Positions 28,068 to 37,027 are shown, counted from the first letter of the stretch. The stretch: 64,000 bases of DNA from Microbispora sp. ZYX-F-249 (GCF_039649665.1 NZ_JBDJAW010000018.1:89926-153925); one strand, 5' to 3'. The notes: generated by a model not told the origin, from the letters alone. Translations and numbers: made by a program.

Positions 28068-28522
28068 GCCGCGACGCGTTCCGCGGCCGGGGCCGCGGCC
28101 GTGCCCTTCATCAGGGCGCGGGCCCGCTGGACCAGGATGACGGCGACGGCGAGGATGGCCACGCCGTCGAGGGCGTGGAAGCCGAGGACCACGAGGCTGC
28201 CGGTCGTGGTCGAGTTCTCGGTCCACCCCGCGATCTCCGCCAGCGAGAAGATGACGAACAGCTGCACCGCGACCAGCACGAACGGCAGGATCGACAGGCC
28301 CACCAGCTTGCCGCCCGCGCGGGCGAGCAGGGCCACGACCGTCGTCAGCAACGACAGGAGCGGCATGATCATCGTGCCGTTCATGGCGTGGTAGCCGATG
28401 GCGGCGTTCGGGTCGCCCGGCGCCGGGTGCGGCGTCTCGAACGCGCCGAACGTCGAGAGGTAGAACTGGGCGAGCACGGCGACGAGCTGCAGAACGGCGA
28501 ACCCGAAGAACACCTTGCGCAT
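28064..28522 (-). CDS. Four-helix membrane protein coupled to the multicopper oxidase
   Basis: A 152-residue protein with about four hydrophobic segments (FFGFAVLQLVAVLAQFYL, then around residues 45-65, 70-95 and 110-135). Several His residues are placed at membrane edges (PHPAPGDPNAAIGYHAMNGT and LGFHALDG), which is compatible with heme or metal binding, but no known motif is satisfied. The ATG at 28522 follows GAGGAGG at good spacing; the frame is open further upstream without a start signal. Its stop overlaps the oxidase start (GTGA), so both are made together; a partner subunit or electron carrier role is inference. Confidence 0.75.
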   Translation of the reverse strand: MRKVFFGFAVLQLVAVLAQFYLSTFGAFETPHPAPGDPNAAIGYHAMNGTMIMPLLSLLTTVVALLARAGGKLVGLSILPFVLVAVQLFVIFSLAEIAGWTENSTTTGSLVVLGFHALDGVAILAVAVILVQRARALMKGTAAAPAAERVAA

Positions 28523-28617
28523 GTGGGGCCTCCTCAGTCGGAAGGGACGAGCCCCGGGGGTTCTGCGGGGCGGCGGCGAGAGCCGGAACGGTACGCCCGC
28601 AATGGTGGACCGTGCGG

Positions 28618-28637
28618 TGTCCCGGGCACCCGGGACA
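28618..28637. promoter_or_regulatory. 20-base palindrome upstream of the oxidase operon
   Basis: Perfect arms TGTCCCGGG (28618-28626) and CCCGGGACA (28629-28637) around a CA centre. It sits 96 bases upstream of the membrane protein start and 66 bases past the end of the cupin gene. It is either an operator for the oxidase pair or a terminator of the cupin transcript; the absence of a T-run does not decide. Confidence 0.5.
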
Positions 28638-28702
28638 TCCGCCCCTGTCCACCGGGAAGTTCGCCGCCCGGGCAAGCGCGTGCGTCCCAGGGTGAGGACT
28701 CG

Positions 28703-29119
28703 TCAGCGAACCCAGGGCGGCACGAGCCGGTCGCTTCCCCGGGGAGCGAGATCGCACGCGTCCGGGGCGGAGACGCCCCCGGGGTTGTAGACCTCGCATC
28801 CGGCCGGCGCGACCACGATCGCGCTGAAGCCCGACTCGGCACCGGCGTGCACCTGACGGCCCACGTCGGCGGGCATGACGACGGTGTCGCCGGCCTGGAC
28901 GCCGAGGGTCTCGCCGTCGAGCTCCACGGTCGCGGCGCCGATGAGGAGGGTCCACACCTGCTCGCCGTCGCAGGCGTGGTAGGGGCCGCTGTTCCCGGCC
29001 GGCATGTCCACCCGCCATACGGCCTGAGCGGCGCCTCCCTGGGTGGGCGAGGCGAGGGTGGTCATGACGCCGTTGGGCGTGGTGCTGACGCGGCTGTCGG
29101 CGGAACGGATGAGAGACAT
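28703..29119 (-). CDS. Cupin-domain protein (paralogue 2)
   Basis: A 138-residue single-domain cupin. The core pattern is visible: GPYHACDGEQVWTLLIGAATVELDGE followed by VQAGDTVVMPADVGRQVHAG, where the metal-site His and Glu of cupin motif 1 are partly retained (HACDGEQ). It shares strong stretch-by-stretch similarity with the cupin encoded next upstream (GVMTTLASPT, AVWRV, EQVWT, GDTVVMP), so the two arose by tandem duplication. ATG at 29119 follows AAGGAG. Enzymatic or regulatory role unknown; membership in the MarR-controlled unit is inferred from 52-base spacing. Confidence 0.85.
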   Translation of the reverse strand: MSLIRSADSRVSTTPNGVMTTLASPTQGGAAQAVWRVDMPAGNSGPYHACDGEQVWTLLIGAATVELDGETLGVQAGDTVVMPADVGRQVHAGAESGFSAIVVAPAGCEVYNPGGVSAPDACDLAPRGSDRLVPPWVR

Positions 29120-29171
29120 GGGTGACTCCTTGTGGGAAGGCCGGGCGGGGAGAGGGGAGGAGGGGCCGGGT

Positions 29172-29549
29172 TCAGGCGATCCACGGCGGCACGCCGTGCA
29201 CGGTGCCGTCGGGCAGGACGGCCTTCGCCCCGGCGGGGGCCGTGACGACGGCGGTGAAGCCCCCATCGGCGCCCGCGGTGACGCGCCGCGGGGTCGAGGG
29301 CGGCATGACCACGGTGTCGCCGGGCGCGACCGCGAACGTGTCGCCGCCGAGTTCGACCGTGGCGGCGCCGGAGAGGAACGTCCACACCTGCTCGGCGTCG
29401 AAGTCGTGCAGCGGCCCGCTCGTCGCGGGGGTCGCCTCGACGCGCCACACGGCTCGGGTCGCATCGCCGAGGGTGGGGGAGGCGAGGGTGGTCATGACCC
29501 CGGCGGGGGTCTCGGACCTGCGGCATTGCGCATGACGGATGACAGGCAT
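29172..29549 (-). CDS. Cupin-domain protein (paralogue 1)
   Basis: A 125-residue cupin that is a tandem paralogue of the next gene. Core sequence: GPLHDFDAEQVWTFLSGAATVELGGD, then VAPGDTVVMPPSTPRRVTAG. Both copies lack the second metal His of classical cupins, so metal binding is uncertain. The start at 29549 is divergent from the marR gene and only 15 bases from a long inverted repeat, making this copy the likely direct target of that regulator. No substrate can be suggested. Confidence 0.83.
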   Translation of the reverse strand: MPVIRHAQCRRSETPAGVMTTLASPTLGDATRAVWRVEATPATSGPLHDFDAEQVWTFLSGAATVELGGDTFAVAPGDTVVMPPSTPRRVTAGADGGFTAVVTAPAGAKAVLPDGTVHGVPPWIA

Positions 29550-29564
29550 CGCCGGCGTCTCCTA

Positions 29565-29611
29565 AGATAGACAATGTTGTTGTCGTTAATAGTGAACCTG
29601 GTTGTCTATCT
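29565..29611. promoter_or_regulatory. Inverted repeats in the cupin/marR divergent promoter
   Basis: AGATAGACAA (29565-29574) and TTGTCTATCT (29602-29611) form perfect 10-base inverted arms 27 bases apart. A tighter dyad, GACAA and TTGTC with a five-base centre (29570-29584), overlaps the left arm. The right arm abuts the marR start. Fits a MarR autoregulatory operator covering both divergent promoters. Confidence 0.65.
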
Positions 29612-30079
29612 GTGTCAAACGACCCGCCCGGCTTCGAGCTGCCCCTGCGGCTCTTCCTGGGCTTCCGCGTCCTGATCGACGAACTGCACGCCGAGCTCGC
29701 CCGTCAGGGGCATCCGCACGCGCGGCCCATGCACGGGTTCGTCATGCAGGCGATCGGCACCGAAGGAACGACCGCGGCGGAACTGGGCCGCACGCTGGGC
29801 GTCAGCAAGCAGGCGGCGGGCAAGACCATCGAGACGCTCGAACGCCTCGGCTACGTGGAGCGCGCCCGCGACCCCCGCGACACGCGCCGCAAGATCGTAC
29901 GGCTCACGCCGTCGGGGGTGGACGTTCTGGTGCGCTCCGCCCGGATCTTCGACGAGCTGCGGGCGCGCTGGGCCGCCGTCATCGGCGCCGAGCGGCTCAG
30001 GGAACTGGAGACCGACCTGCGGAAGGTCACGCCGCCCGACGTCTTCCGCCTCGACGTGCCCGGCTGGTTCGGCGCCTGA
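29612..30079 (+). CDS. MarR family transcriptional regulator next to cupins
   Basis: A 155-residue MarR-type winged-helix protein. The DNA-binding part is clear: GTTAAELGRTLGVSKQAAGK followed by TIETLERLGYVERARDPRDT and RRKIVRLTPSG (recognition helix and wing), flanked by dimerisation helices. It is divergent from the cupin genes, with the operator-like repeats in between. Translation from GTG 29612 has no Shine-Dalgarno, and the right operator arm runs into the start codon, so the message may be leaderless and repressed by its own product. The C-terminus is a little longer than the minimum for the family. Confidence 0.9.
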   Translation: MSNDPPGFELPLRLFLGFRVLIDELHAELARQGHPHARPMHGFVMQAIGTEGTTAAELGRTLGVSKQAAGKTIETLERLGYVERARDPRDTRRKIVRLTPSGVDVLVRSARIFDELRARWAAVIGAERLRELETDLRKVTPPDVFRLDVPGWFGA

Positions 30080-30134
30080 CCGGCCGCCGACGCGGGGACC
30101 GGGCGGCGGATCAGGCGTGGGATCAGGCGGCGGA

Positions 30135-31718
30135 TCAGGCGCGGCGGCCGGGCAGGGCGAGGGACGCGGCGGCGCCGAGCACGCACAGCCCGCAGGTGAT
30201 CAGGAAGATCTCCGTGTACTCCGCGTGCAGCGCCGCCTGGACCTTCGCCGTGTAGTCCGCGAGCCGGCGGGCGTACTCGGCCGCGTCCACCCCGAACGGC
30301 AGCGGCGTGTCCAGGTGCGAGGTGAGCGACTGGAACCGGTGGAAGCCCCAGGCCGACAGCGCGGCCACGCCCAGCAGCATGCCCATCATCCTGGCCACCA
30401 CGACCGCCGCCGACGCCACACCGTGCTGCGCCGCCGGCACCAGGCGCAGCACCGCCGAGGAGACCGGGGCGATCACCACCCCGAGGCCGAGACCGGCCAC
30501 CACGAGGTCGGCGTCCATCCGCACCCCCGCCGCGGCCAGGTCGAGCGGCCACCGGGAGATCATCCAGTAGCCGGCGGCGGCCACCGCCATCCCCGCCACG
30601 GCCACCGGGCGCTCGCCGAACCGCCGCACCAGGATCCCGCCGAGGAAGGCCGCGACCGCCAGCGCGGCGAGGAACCGCGTGAGCACCAGGGCGCCGCCCA
30701 CCGCGTCCCTGCCGAGCAGCGTCTGCGCGGCGAGCTGCACGTCGACCAGCGTGACCAGCAGCGCCGCCCCGGCCAGCAGGCTCACCGCCAGCGTGGCGAG
30801 CAGCGGCCGCCGGCGCACGCCCGTCAGGTCGAGCAGGCGGACCGGCGAGCGGATCTCCCACAGCACGAACAGCACCAGCGTGACCGCCCCGGCGGCCACG
30901 CACGGCAGTCCCCACGGCGGCAGCACGGCCGTGTCGGGGGAGGGGTTGTAGAGCCCGGCGACCAGCAGGCCGAGCGCCAGCGCCAGCAGGGCGCCGCCGC
31001 CCGCGTCCACCTTCCCGGCGCCCGCCCTCCCGGCGCCCGCCTTGCCCGGGCTCGCCTCACCGGGCCGCCGGCCGTACGGCTCGCGCCCGGCGGGGACGGC
31101 CACGTGCACCGCCACGGCGGCCAGGAGCGCGAGCGGGAGGTTGACCCAGAAGATGCCGCGCCATCCGGCCAGCGCGGCCAGCCCGGCGCCGTACAACGGG
31201 CCGAGCACGCTGCCGAGCTCCTGCGCCGCGCCGACCGCGCCGAGCGCCACCGGCCGGGCGCGCTCGTCCCACAGGTCGCCGATGAGGGCCATGGTGATCG
31301 GCAGCAGCGCGCCGCCCGCGACGCCCTGGAGAGTACGGCCCGCGACCAGCGCGGGGACGCCCGCCGCCAGAGCGGTGACGAGGGAGCCGGCGGCGAACCC
31401 GGCCAGACAGGCGTGGATCAGCGCACGCCTGCCGTACCGGTCCGACAGGCGGCCGAGCAGCGGCATCGCCGCGACGTAGCCGAGCAGGAACCCGGTCACG
31501 ACCGGGGTCGCCCGCTCCAGGTGGTTCAGCGGCACGCCGACGTCGGCGGCCACGTCCACGAGCACGGTGACGACGACGTACGCGTCGAGCGCGGCGAGCA
31601 GCACGGCGGCCCCGCCGACGCCGAGCGCGAGACGCCGGTGCCGCGTGGCGGGCTCGGTCGCGCCGCCGGCGCCGGTGGTGCCGGCGGGGTCGGCGGAGGG
31701 GTTGGCGGCGCCGGTCAC
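30135..31718 (-). CDS. MFS transporter of the LprG-P55 type
   Basis: A 527-residue major facilitator protein with about 14 hydrophobic segments, of the DHA2 drug-exporter class. Motif A between helices 2 and 3 reads [13 protein letters not shown] and motif C-like Gly/Pro patterning occurs at [13 protein letters not shown]. The GTG start overlaps the stop of an LppX/LprAFG lipoprotein by four bases. In Mycobacterium tuberculosis the same gene order, lprG then the MFS gene Rv1410c (P55), exports triacylglycerides and other lipids to the envelope. The same pairing and coupling here supports a lipid or glycolipid export role (inference from context). Confidence 0.88.
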   Translation of the reverse strand: MTGAANPSADPAGTTGAGGATEPATRHRRLALGVGGAAVLLAALDAYVVVTVLVDVAADVGVPLNHLERATPVVTGFLLGYVAAMPLLGRLSDRYGRRALIHACLAGFAAGSLVTALAAGVPALVAGRTLQGVAGGALLPITMALIGDLWDERARPVALGAVGAAQELGSVLGPLYGAGLAALAGWRGIFWVNLPLALLAAVAVHVAVPAGREPYGRRPGEASPGKAGAGRAGAGKVDAGGGALLALALGLLVAGLYNPSPDTAVLPPWGLPCVAAGAVTLVLFVLWEIRSPVRLLDLTGVRRRPLLATLAVSLLAGAALLVTLVDVQLAAQTLLGRDAVGGALVLTRFLAALAVAAFLGGILVRRFGERPVAVAGMAVAAAGYWMISRWPLDLAAAGVRMDADLVVAGLGLGVVIAPVSSAVLRLVPAAQHGVASAAVVVARMMGMLLGVAALSAWGFHRFQSLTSHLDTPLPFGVDAAEYARRLADYTAKVQAALHAEYTEIFLITCGLCVLGAAASLALPGRRA

Positions 31719-32362
31719 GACGCGGGCGGGGCGACGGTCACGGGGGCGTCGTAGTCGCCCAGGGTCACGGCCACGGAGCCGCCGGTGAGCGGCAGGTCGA
31801 GCTTGAGCAGGCGGCTTGCGGCCTTGTCGATCCAGAGCGTGCCGGTGACGTTCTGCTGGACGCCGGGGACCAGCTTGGCCAGCGCCTGCTGCGTCAGCGT
31901 GGCCGTCACCCGGTAGGCGGTGGCGTCGCCGACCTTCTCCTCCGCCTGCGACCGGGCGTCCTGGGCGGTGGCCAGCAGGTCGGGCACGCCGGTCAGCACG
32001 GCGGAGGGGTCGTAGAGCGCCATGAGCTGCTGCCGGGTCATCGTCTGGAAGCCGCCGGTGGGTCCCTTGAAGTAGACCTTGTCGCCGACGAGCACGAACT
32101 CGATCTCCTGCAGCCCCAGCATCTCGATCTGCAGGGTCCCCTTGGCGTCGCCCTCCCTGGTGAGGCTGCCCTCGGCGTGCCGGACCGGTACGGGAGGCTT
32201 GTCCTTGGTCTCGATCGTGAAGGCGACCGTCTTGACCGTCCGCATGGCGTCGGCCGAGCGCTTCAGCAGCGCGGGACCGTCCGGCAGGGCCGTCTCGCTC
32301 TTCGCGCTGCAGGCGGTCACGAGCAGCAGGCCGGCCACGACGAGCCCGAGGATTGTTCGCAC
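31715..32362 (-). CDS. LppX/LprAFG-family lipoprotein (LprG-like)
   Basis: A 215-residue lipoprotein. GTG at 32362 starts a short signal with lipobox LLVTAC. The mature domain matches the LppX_LprAFG family, whose members have a large hydrophobic pocket carrying acylated lipids across the periplasm-like space: [19 protein letters not shown], then [19 protein letters not shown] and the closing [18 protein letters not shown]. Coupled to the downstream MFS exporter by a four-base overlap, as in the lprG-P55 operon. Earlier in-frame starts exist but would put charged sequence before the signal peptide. Confidence 0.88.
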   Translation of the reverse strand: MRTILGLVVAGLLLVTACSAKSETALPDGPALLKRSADAMRTVKTVAFTIETKDKPPVPVRHAEGSLTREGDAKGTLQIEMLGLQEIEFVLVGDKVYFKGPTGGFQTMTRQQLMALYDPSAVLTGVPDLLATAQDARSQAEEKVGDATAYRVTATLTQQALAKLVPGVQQNVTGTLWIDKAASRLLKLDLPLTGGSVAVTLGDYDAPVTVAPPAS

Positions 32363-32486
32363 AGCCGGATCGTAGCGAGCGGGCGGGGACCACACGCGCC
32401 CACCGGGGAATCGGTTTGGTGCTGCCGCCCGGGGGAAGGCGGGACCGGTGCTCAACCCGCGCCGTCCCGCCGCCCGCGGCGTCCTC

Positions 32487-32966
32487 TCAACGGGCGCCGC
32501 GGACCGCCTGGAGATGCTCGATGATCGGGGCGTAGGTCTGCTCCAGGGCGGACACCTGTTCGGGCGTCATCAGGTCGATGAAGTGCCGGCGGACGCTCGC
32601 GACGTGGTCCGGCGCCACCCGCTGGATCGTGTCCCAGCCGTGGTCGGTCAGCACGGCGTACGTGCCGCGCCGGTCGTCCTCGCAGTCCTGCCGGGTCACC
32701 AGACCGGCCGCCTCCATGCGGGAGATCTGGTGGGACAGCCGGCTGCGCGACTGGATGGTGGCGTCGGCCAGCTCGCTCATGCGCATGCGGCGGCCGGGAC
32801 TCTCGGAGAGGTTCACGAGGATCTCGTAGTCGTTCAGCGACAGCCCGGTGCCCTGCAACTCCCGGTCCAGCTGGAGGAAGAGCAGGCGGTGGGCGGCCAG
32901 ATGAGCCCGCCAGGCGCGCTGCTCCTGCGGGGTGAGCCATTGGGGGGCGTCCATGACGACCAGCAT
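32487..32966 (-). CDS. MarR family transcriptional regulator
   Basis: A 159-residue MarR protein with the winged-helix core MRMSELADATIQSRSRLSHQ followed by ISRMEAAGLVTRQDCEDDRR and a GTYAVLTDHG wing. Divergent from the cation diffusion facilitator gene with only 26 bases between start codons, so the two probably share regulatory DNA and the transporter is a likely target. No clear ribosome binding site precedes ATG 32966 or the next ATG at 32954. Confidence 0.88.
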   Translation of the reverse strand: MLVVMDAPQWLTPQEQRAWRAHLAAHRLLFLQLDRELQGTGLSLNDYEILVNLSESPGRRMRMSELADATIQSRSRLSHQISRMEAAGLVTRQDCEDDRRGTYAVLTDHGWDTIQRVAPDHVASVRRHFIDLMTPEQVSALEQTYAPIIEHLQAVRGAR

Positions 32967-32992
32967 AAGATCAGTTGAACGGACGGAGCGGC

Positions 32993-33934
32993 ATGCCTGA
33001 CAGCGAGAACGGCGAGAGCGTCGGCACCGTCGTGGTCGCGGGTGCGGCCAACCTCGCCATCGCGCTGGCCAAGCTGGTGGCCGGCCTGATCAGTTCGTCC
33101 TCGGCCATGCTGTCGGAGGCCGCGCACTCGGCGGCCGACACGGCGACCGAGGTCGTGCTGTTCGCCGCCATCCGGCACGGCGAGCGGCCGGCCGACGCCC
33201 GGCATCCCCTCGGCCACGGGCGGGCCGCCTACCTCTGGGCGATCGTGGCGGCCTGCTTCACGCTCGTCGTGGGGGCGGGGTTCTCCCTGACGCACGGCTG
33301 GCACACGATCACCGAGGGGGAGAGCCTGGGCGACATCCGCGTGTCGTACCTCGTGCTCGCGGTGTCCTTCGCGATCGAGTCGGTCTCCCTGTGGCGGGCC
33401 ATGCACCAGCTGCGCGGCGAGGCCCGCCGCTGGCGGGTGAGCCCCGGGCGGCTGTTCCAGCGCACCTCCGACACCGTGCTCAAGGCCGTCGTGCTGGAGG
33501 ACTCCGCCGCGCTGATCGGCATCGCGACCGCCGGCCTCGGCCTGCTGCTGTCGCAGCTCACCGGCTCGGCCGCGTGGGACGGCGTCGCGTCGATCGTCAT
33601 CGGGCTGCTGCTGCTCGGGGTGGCGCTGAGCCTGATCAGGACCAACGCCTCGCTGCTGATCGGCCAGGCCGCGCCGCCGCGGCTGCAGGAGAAGATCCGC
33701 GGCGAGCTGGCCGCCCAGCCGGAGGTCGAGGCCGTCGTCGAGCTGGTCACCGTCATGATGGGCCCCGGCCAGGTGATGGTCGCCGCCAAGGTCGACTTCC
33801 TCGACGAGACGTCCGGGGAGCGGCTCGAGCTCGCCTCCGACCAGGTGGAGCGCCGGCTCACCGAGCGGTTTCCGGAGATCAAGCAGGTCTTCCTCGACCC
33901 CACCCCGGGCCGGTCAGCCGCCAAGGAGACGTAG
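32993..33934 (+). CDS. Cation diffusion facilitator family transporter
   Basis: A 313-residue CDF transporter that exports divalent metal (Zn, Co, Fe or Mn) by proton antiport. Six hydrophobic segments and the helix 2 motif MLSEAAHSAADTATEVVLF with the site A His and Asp are visible; a matching acidic residue pair appears in helix 5 (LEDSAALIGIATAG). The cytoplasmic ferredoxin-like domain covers about residues 220-305 (AAQPEVEAVVELVTVMMGPG). A GGAG Shine-Dalgarno supports ATG 32993 over TTG 32975. The 3' end overlaps the convergent phosphopantetheinyl transferase gene by 21 bases. Confidence 0.92.
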   Translation: MPDSENGESVGTVVVAGAANLAIALAKLVAGLISSSSAMLSEAAHSAADTATEVVLFAAIRHGERPADARHPLGHGRAAYLWAIVAACFTLVVGAGFSLTHGWHTITEGESLGDIRVSYLVLAVSFAIESVSLWRAMHQLRGEARRWRVSPGRLFQRTSDTVLKAVVLEDSAALIGIATAGLGLLLSQLTGSAAWDGVASIVIGLLLLGVALSLIRTNASLLIGQAAPPRLQEKIRGELAAQPEVEAVVELVTVMMGPGQVMVAAKVDFLDETSGERLELASDQVERRLTERFPEIKQVFLDPTPGRSAAKET

Positions 33935-34594
33935 CTTGGCGGGCTCGTCGGTGACCGCGGCGGCGATCACCGTGCCGGCCGTCCACTCGACGAAGTGGCG
34001 GCCCCGCCACTCCAGCGCGGCCGACGGCCCGTCGTCGAGCGGCAGGGCCGACAGGTCGGCCTCGCGCAGCCGGTCGAGGGTGAGCTCGCCCCGCTTGACC
34101 AGCGCCTCCTTGCGCACCCACTGGCGGATCAGCCCGCGGTTGTCGTCGCCGACCAGCGTGGCCTCCGCCGGAGTGAGCGCGAGCGCCGCAAGCCTCTCGT
34201 CGGCCGGTCCGTCCGTGGCGTGCTCGGCGTCCACGCCCACCCGTCCCAGCCCGGCGGCCGCGCAGACGTAGCCCGAGGTGTGCGCCAGGCTGATCGACAC
34301 CTCGGGGGCCTCGGCCAGCCGGGGCCGTCCGTGGGCCTGGCCGCAGCCCTCGCACCGCTGCACCACGGTCAGCATGCAGGCGCGGGTGCCGAGCAGCTCC
34401 GCCGCGCAGTGCCGTACGAGCAGGTGGGCGGCGACGAAGTCGAGGCGGTCCCGCTTGCGGGTGAACCGGCCGGCGCGCTCGCGCTCGGCCTCGGTCAGAG
34501 TGCCGGCGACCATGTCCAGCACGTCGTCGGTGTGGCCGGCCACGGCCAGTGGGGGGCGCACAAGGCCACTGTAGGGAAGCGATGTGACGATCAA
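33914..34594 (-). CDS. 4'-phosphopantetheinyl transferase, Sfp type
   Basis: A 226-residue enzyme that activates carrier proteins of polyketide, nonribosomal peptide or fatty acid synthesis by attaching phosphopantetheine from CoA. Conserved motifs: the CoA-binding FTRKRDRLDFVAAHLLVRH, the metal site GVDAEH and the catalytic WVRKEALVK. A Cys pair (QRCEGCGQAHGRP) is typical of the actinobacterial branch. No biosynthetic cluster is in the window, so it probably acts in trans. TTG at 34594 has no good ribosome site; GTG at 34561 is possible. Confidence 0.92.
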   Translation of the reverse strand: MIVTSLPYSGLVRPPLAVAGHTDDVLDMVAGTLTEAERERAGRFTRKRDRLDFVAAHLLVRHCAAELLGTRACMLTVVQRCEGCGQAHGRPRLAEAPEVSISLAHTSGYVCAAAGLGRVGVDAEHATDGPADERLAALALTPAEATLVGDDNRGLIRQWVRKEALVKRGELTLDRLREADLSALPLDDGPSAALEWRGRHFVEWTAGTVIAAAVTDEPAKLRLLGG

Positions 34595-34902
34595 GTGAAC
34601 TGGGGCCTGCCGAAGGCGGCGCCGGCCGGCACGAGCACGCGCAGAGTCGATGAATCGAGTGCCAGTAATGGTCGATCCTCATGCGGCGCCAGGGCCCAAA
34701 AGACAATTCATCCGCACGTTCCACATGTCGGCCCGGGTCGGTGTCACGTGGTATCGGCAGGCCGTAAATCCGGATTGTCAACCGGTCGCCGGCTCAGGCG
34801 CCACACAACGACGATGTCACCACATGGCTATTGGAAAACTCAATAGAAGCCCAGAGAGTGAGCCCTGTAACAATTCATAACATAACGGGAGAATCAGGGA
34901 AA

Positions 34903-35523
34903 ATGGGCAAACGAGTGCAGCGTATTCGACTGTTGGCCACCGGGTCACTGGCCGCCGGCGGCCTCATCCTCACGGCGGCGGCACCGGCGTCGGCAACCCG
35001 TTCTGCCTCGGATCCGACCACATCACCGGCAGCGGCCGATTCGAAAGAGAAGTCGTCCCTGCTGCACCGGCAGGCCCGCTCGGATGCGGAGTTGCGTGAG
35101 CAGGTCGCACTTCAGCTGAAGATCGCTCCAGGGGGCATACAGACGAGCCGTAACGAAGTCTCGTACGACAACGGCCGGTTCGTCGTGACCTACGCTCTTC
35201 CGCAGCAAGTTGCCGCCGGCACCGCCGACTGCCCGTCCGGCTGGTTCTGCTTCTACGACGGCGCGAATTTCGGATACCCGCGAGGCAAACTCTCGTCATG
35301 CTGGTGGCAGGACCTCGCCACCTACGGCTGGAGCGACCGCACATCCTCGGTCGACAACGGTGACACCAATGCGATCGGATACATCAACCACGACGACGGT
35401 GGAAATCCCGCCAACGGGCATTCCGACGACGACCCCCTTTTCTGGGACCAGTGGAATGAGTCCATCGCTTATCTCGCGCCCGATCACAACAACAAGGCAG
35501 ACCACGTGTACCGGTACTGCTGA
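34903..35523 (+). CDS. Secreted peptidase inhibitor I36-like protein
   Basis: A 206-residue secreted protein. The signal peptide (residues 1 to about 33) ends in PASA-T. After a helical, Ser/Lys-rich propeptide-like segment (to about residue 105), the C-terminal half has the I36/beta-gamma-crystallin-like pattern CPSGWFCFYDGANFGYPRGK with Cys pairing through SSCWWQDL and the final VYRYC. The prototype of this family is the Streptomyces metalloprotease inhibitor SMPI; most members are untested. Start ATG 34903 follows AGGGAA. The 300 bases upstream are comparatively AT-rich and hold no gene. Confidence 0.82.
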   Translation: MGKRVQRIRLLATGSLAAGGLILTAAAPASATRSASDPTTSPAAADSKEKSSLLHRQARSDAELREQVALQLKIAPGGIQTSRNEVSYDNGRFVVTYALPQQVAAGTADCPSGWFCFYDGANFGYPRGKLSSCWWQDLATYGWSDRTSSVDNGDTNAIGYINHDDGGNPANGHSDDDPLFWDQWNESIAYLAPDHNNKADHVYRYC

Positions 35524-35542
35524 CCCCGCCCTTCCGGCGGGG
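35524..35542 (+). terminator. Hairpin terminator after the I36-like gene
   Basis: Perfect 7-base arms CCCCGCC (35524-35530) and GGCGGGG (35536-35542) around a five-base loop, starting immediately after the TGA stop. Confidence 0.65.
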
Positions 35543-35620
35543 GCCGAGCGAGGCCTGGACGGAGTGTGGATGTGCAGCCGGGTCGGAGGCCACGGATCGG
35601 ACGGCACCTCGTGAGCACGG

Positions 35621-37027
35621 TCACCCGGCCAGGGCGGCCATCCACGACTCGATCTCGTCCGCGCGGCGGGGCAGCGCGGCCGACATCAGCCGCGCGCCGT
35701 CGGCCGTGATGACGAGGTCGTCCTCGATGCGCACGCCGATCCCGCGCAGCTCCGGCGGCAGCGTCAGGTCGTCGGGCTGGAGGTAGAGCCCCGGCTCCAC
35801 CGTCAGCACCTGGCCCTCCTCCAGCACGCCGTCGAGGTAGCTCTCCGCCCGCGCCCGGGCGCAGTCGTGCACGTCCAGGCCCAGCATGTGGCCGCTGCTG
35901 CACAGCGTGTAGCGCCGGTGCAGGCCCGCGTCGGCCTGCGCCCGGGTCAGCAGCCCCCACTCGCGCAGCCCGTCGGAGATCACCCGCATGGCGGTCTCGT
36001 GGAACTCACGGAAGCGCGCCCCCGGCCGCAGCACGGCGATGGCGGCCGTCTGCGCCTCGTAGACCAGGTCGTACACCTGCCGCTGGACCGGGCTGAACCG
36101 TCCCGACAGCGGCAGCGTGCGGGTGACGTCGGCCGTGTAGAGGTTGTCGCCCTCGACCCCGGCGTCCAGCAGCAGCATCTCGGCGGGGTCGAGCCGCCCG
36201 TCGTTGCGGATCCAGTGCAGCACGCACGCGTGCGCCCCGGAGGCCACGATGGACTGGTAGCCCACCGCGTTGCCCTCCAGCCGGGAGCGCATCCCGAAGA
36301 CGCCCTCGACGTACCGCTCGCCGCGCGCATGTGCGAGGGCCGCGGGCAGCGCGCGCACGACGTCCTCGAACCCGCGCGCGGTCGCGTCCACCGCCTGCTG
36401 CAGCTCCGCGATCTCCCACTCGTCCTTGACCAGCCGCAGCTCCGACAGGACCGCGGCCAGTTCGGCGTCACGGTCGGCGTCGCGGTCGTCGCCCGCCGCC
36501 GGCACGAGCGCGTCGACCGAGGCGTCCACCCCGCGCAGCACGCGGGCCGGTCCGCTCAGCGCCGCCGGCAGCGTGTCGATGTGCGCGCACTCGATCTGGT
36601 ACGCCGACTCGGCCTCCGCGAGGTCGAAGCGGCGGCCCACCCAGAACTCGCCGTACCTCCGGTCGCGGTAGAACTCCTGGGATTCGGCACGGGACGGTCG
36701 GGGACGCAGGAACAGCCGCGCGGCGCCCGACGGCTCGATCACCAGGACGTCGTCGGGCTGCTGGCCGCCGGTCAGGTAGGCGAACGCGCTGTGCGTACGG
36801 AACCGGTGGTCGTCGTCGTTGCTGCGGGCGCGCAGCGTGCCCGAGGGGATGACGAGCCGCTCGCCGGGCAGGCGTTCGGCGAGCCGCGCCCGCCGCTTGG
36901 CCGCGTACGCCGCGACCGGCAGCGGCGCCACGTCCACGCGATCGTCGGCCCAGCCGCCGCGCATGAACTCCGCGAGCGCGTCGGAGATCGGGAGGTCGTG
37001 GCTTCCGGTGTTGAGCTTCTCGGCCAT
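35621..37027 (-). CDS. pepP: Xaa-Pro aminopeptidase (peptidase M24B)
   Basis: A 468-residue dinuclear metallopeptidase releasing N-terminal residues next to proline. The N-terminal creatinase-like domain includes RSNDDDHRFRTHSAFAYLTG. The catalytic pita-bread domain shows all five metal ligands: Asp in LLLDAGVEG, Asp in YTADVTRT, His in SSGHMLGLDVHD, Glu in LTVEPGLYL and Glu in GVRIEDDL. Length is standard for the long (PepP) form. Divergent from the CBS protein gene with 164 bases between. Confidence 0.94.
   Translation of the reverse strand: MAEKLNTGSHDLPISDALAEFMRGGWADDRVDVAPLPVAAYAAKRRARLAERLPGERLVIPSGTLRARSNDDDHRFRTHSAFAYLTGGQQPDDVLVIEPSGAARLFLRPRPSRAESQEFYRDRRYGEFWVGRRFDLAEAESAYQIECAHIDTLPAALSGPARVLRGVDASVDALVPAAGDDRDADRDAELAAVLSELRLVKDEWEIAELQQAVDATARGFEDVVRALPAALAHARGERYVEGVFGMRSRLEGNAVGYQSIVASGAHACVLHWIRNDGRLDPAEMLLLDAGVEGDNLYTADVTRTLPLSGRFSPVQRQVYDLVYEAQTAAIAVLRPGARFREFHETAMRVISDGLREWGLLTRAQADAGLHRRYTLCSSGHMLGLDVHDCARARAESYLDGVLEEGQVLTVEPGLYLQPDDLTLPPELRGIGVRIEDDLVITADGARLMSAALPRRADEIESWMAALAG

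Noticed and set aside
26139..29018. Single 959-codon reading of the multicopper oxidase frame
   Set aside because: The part above 28067 is antisense or out of frame with the membrane protein and cupin genes, which have good starts; the GTGA overlap fixes the oxidase start.
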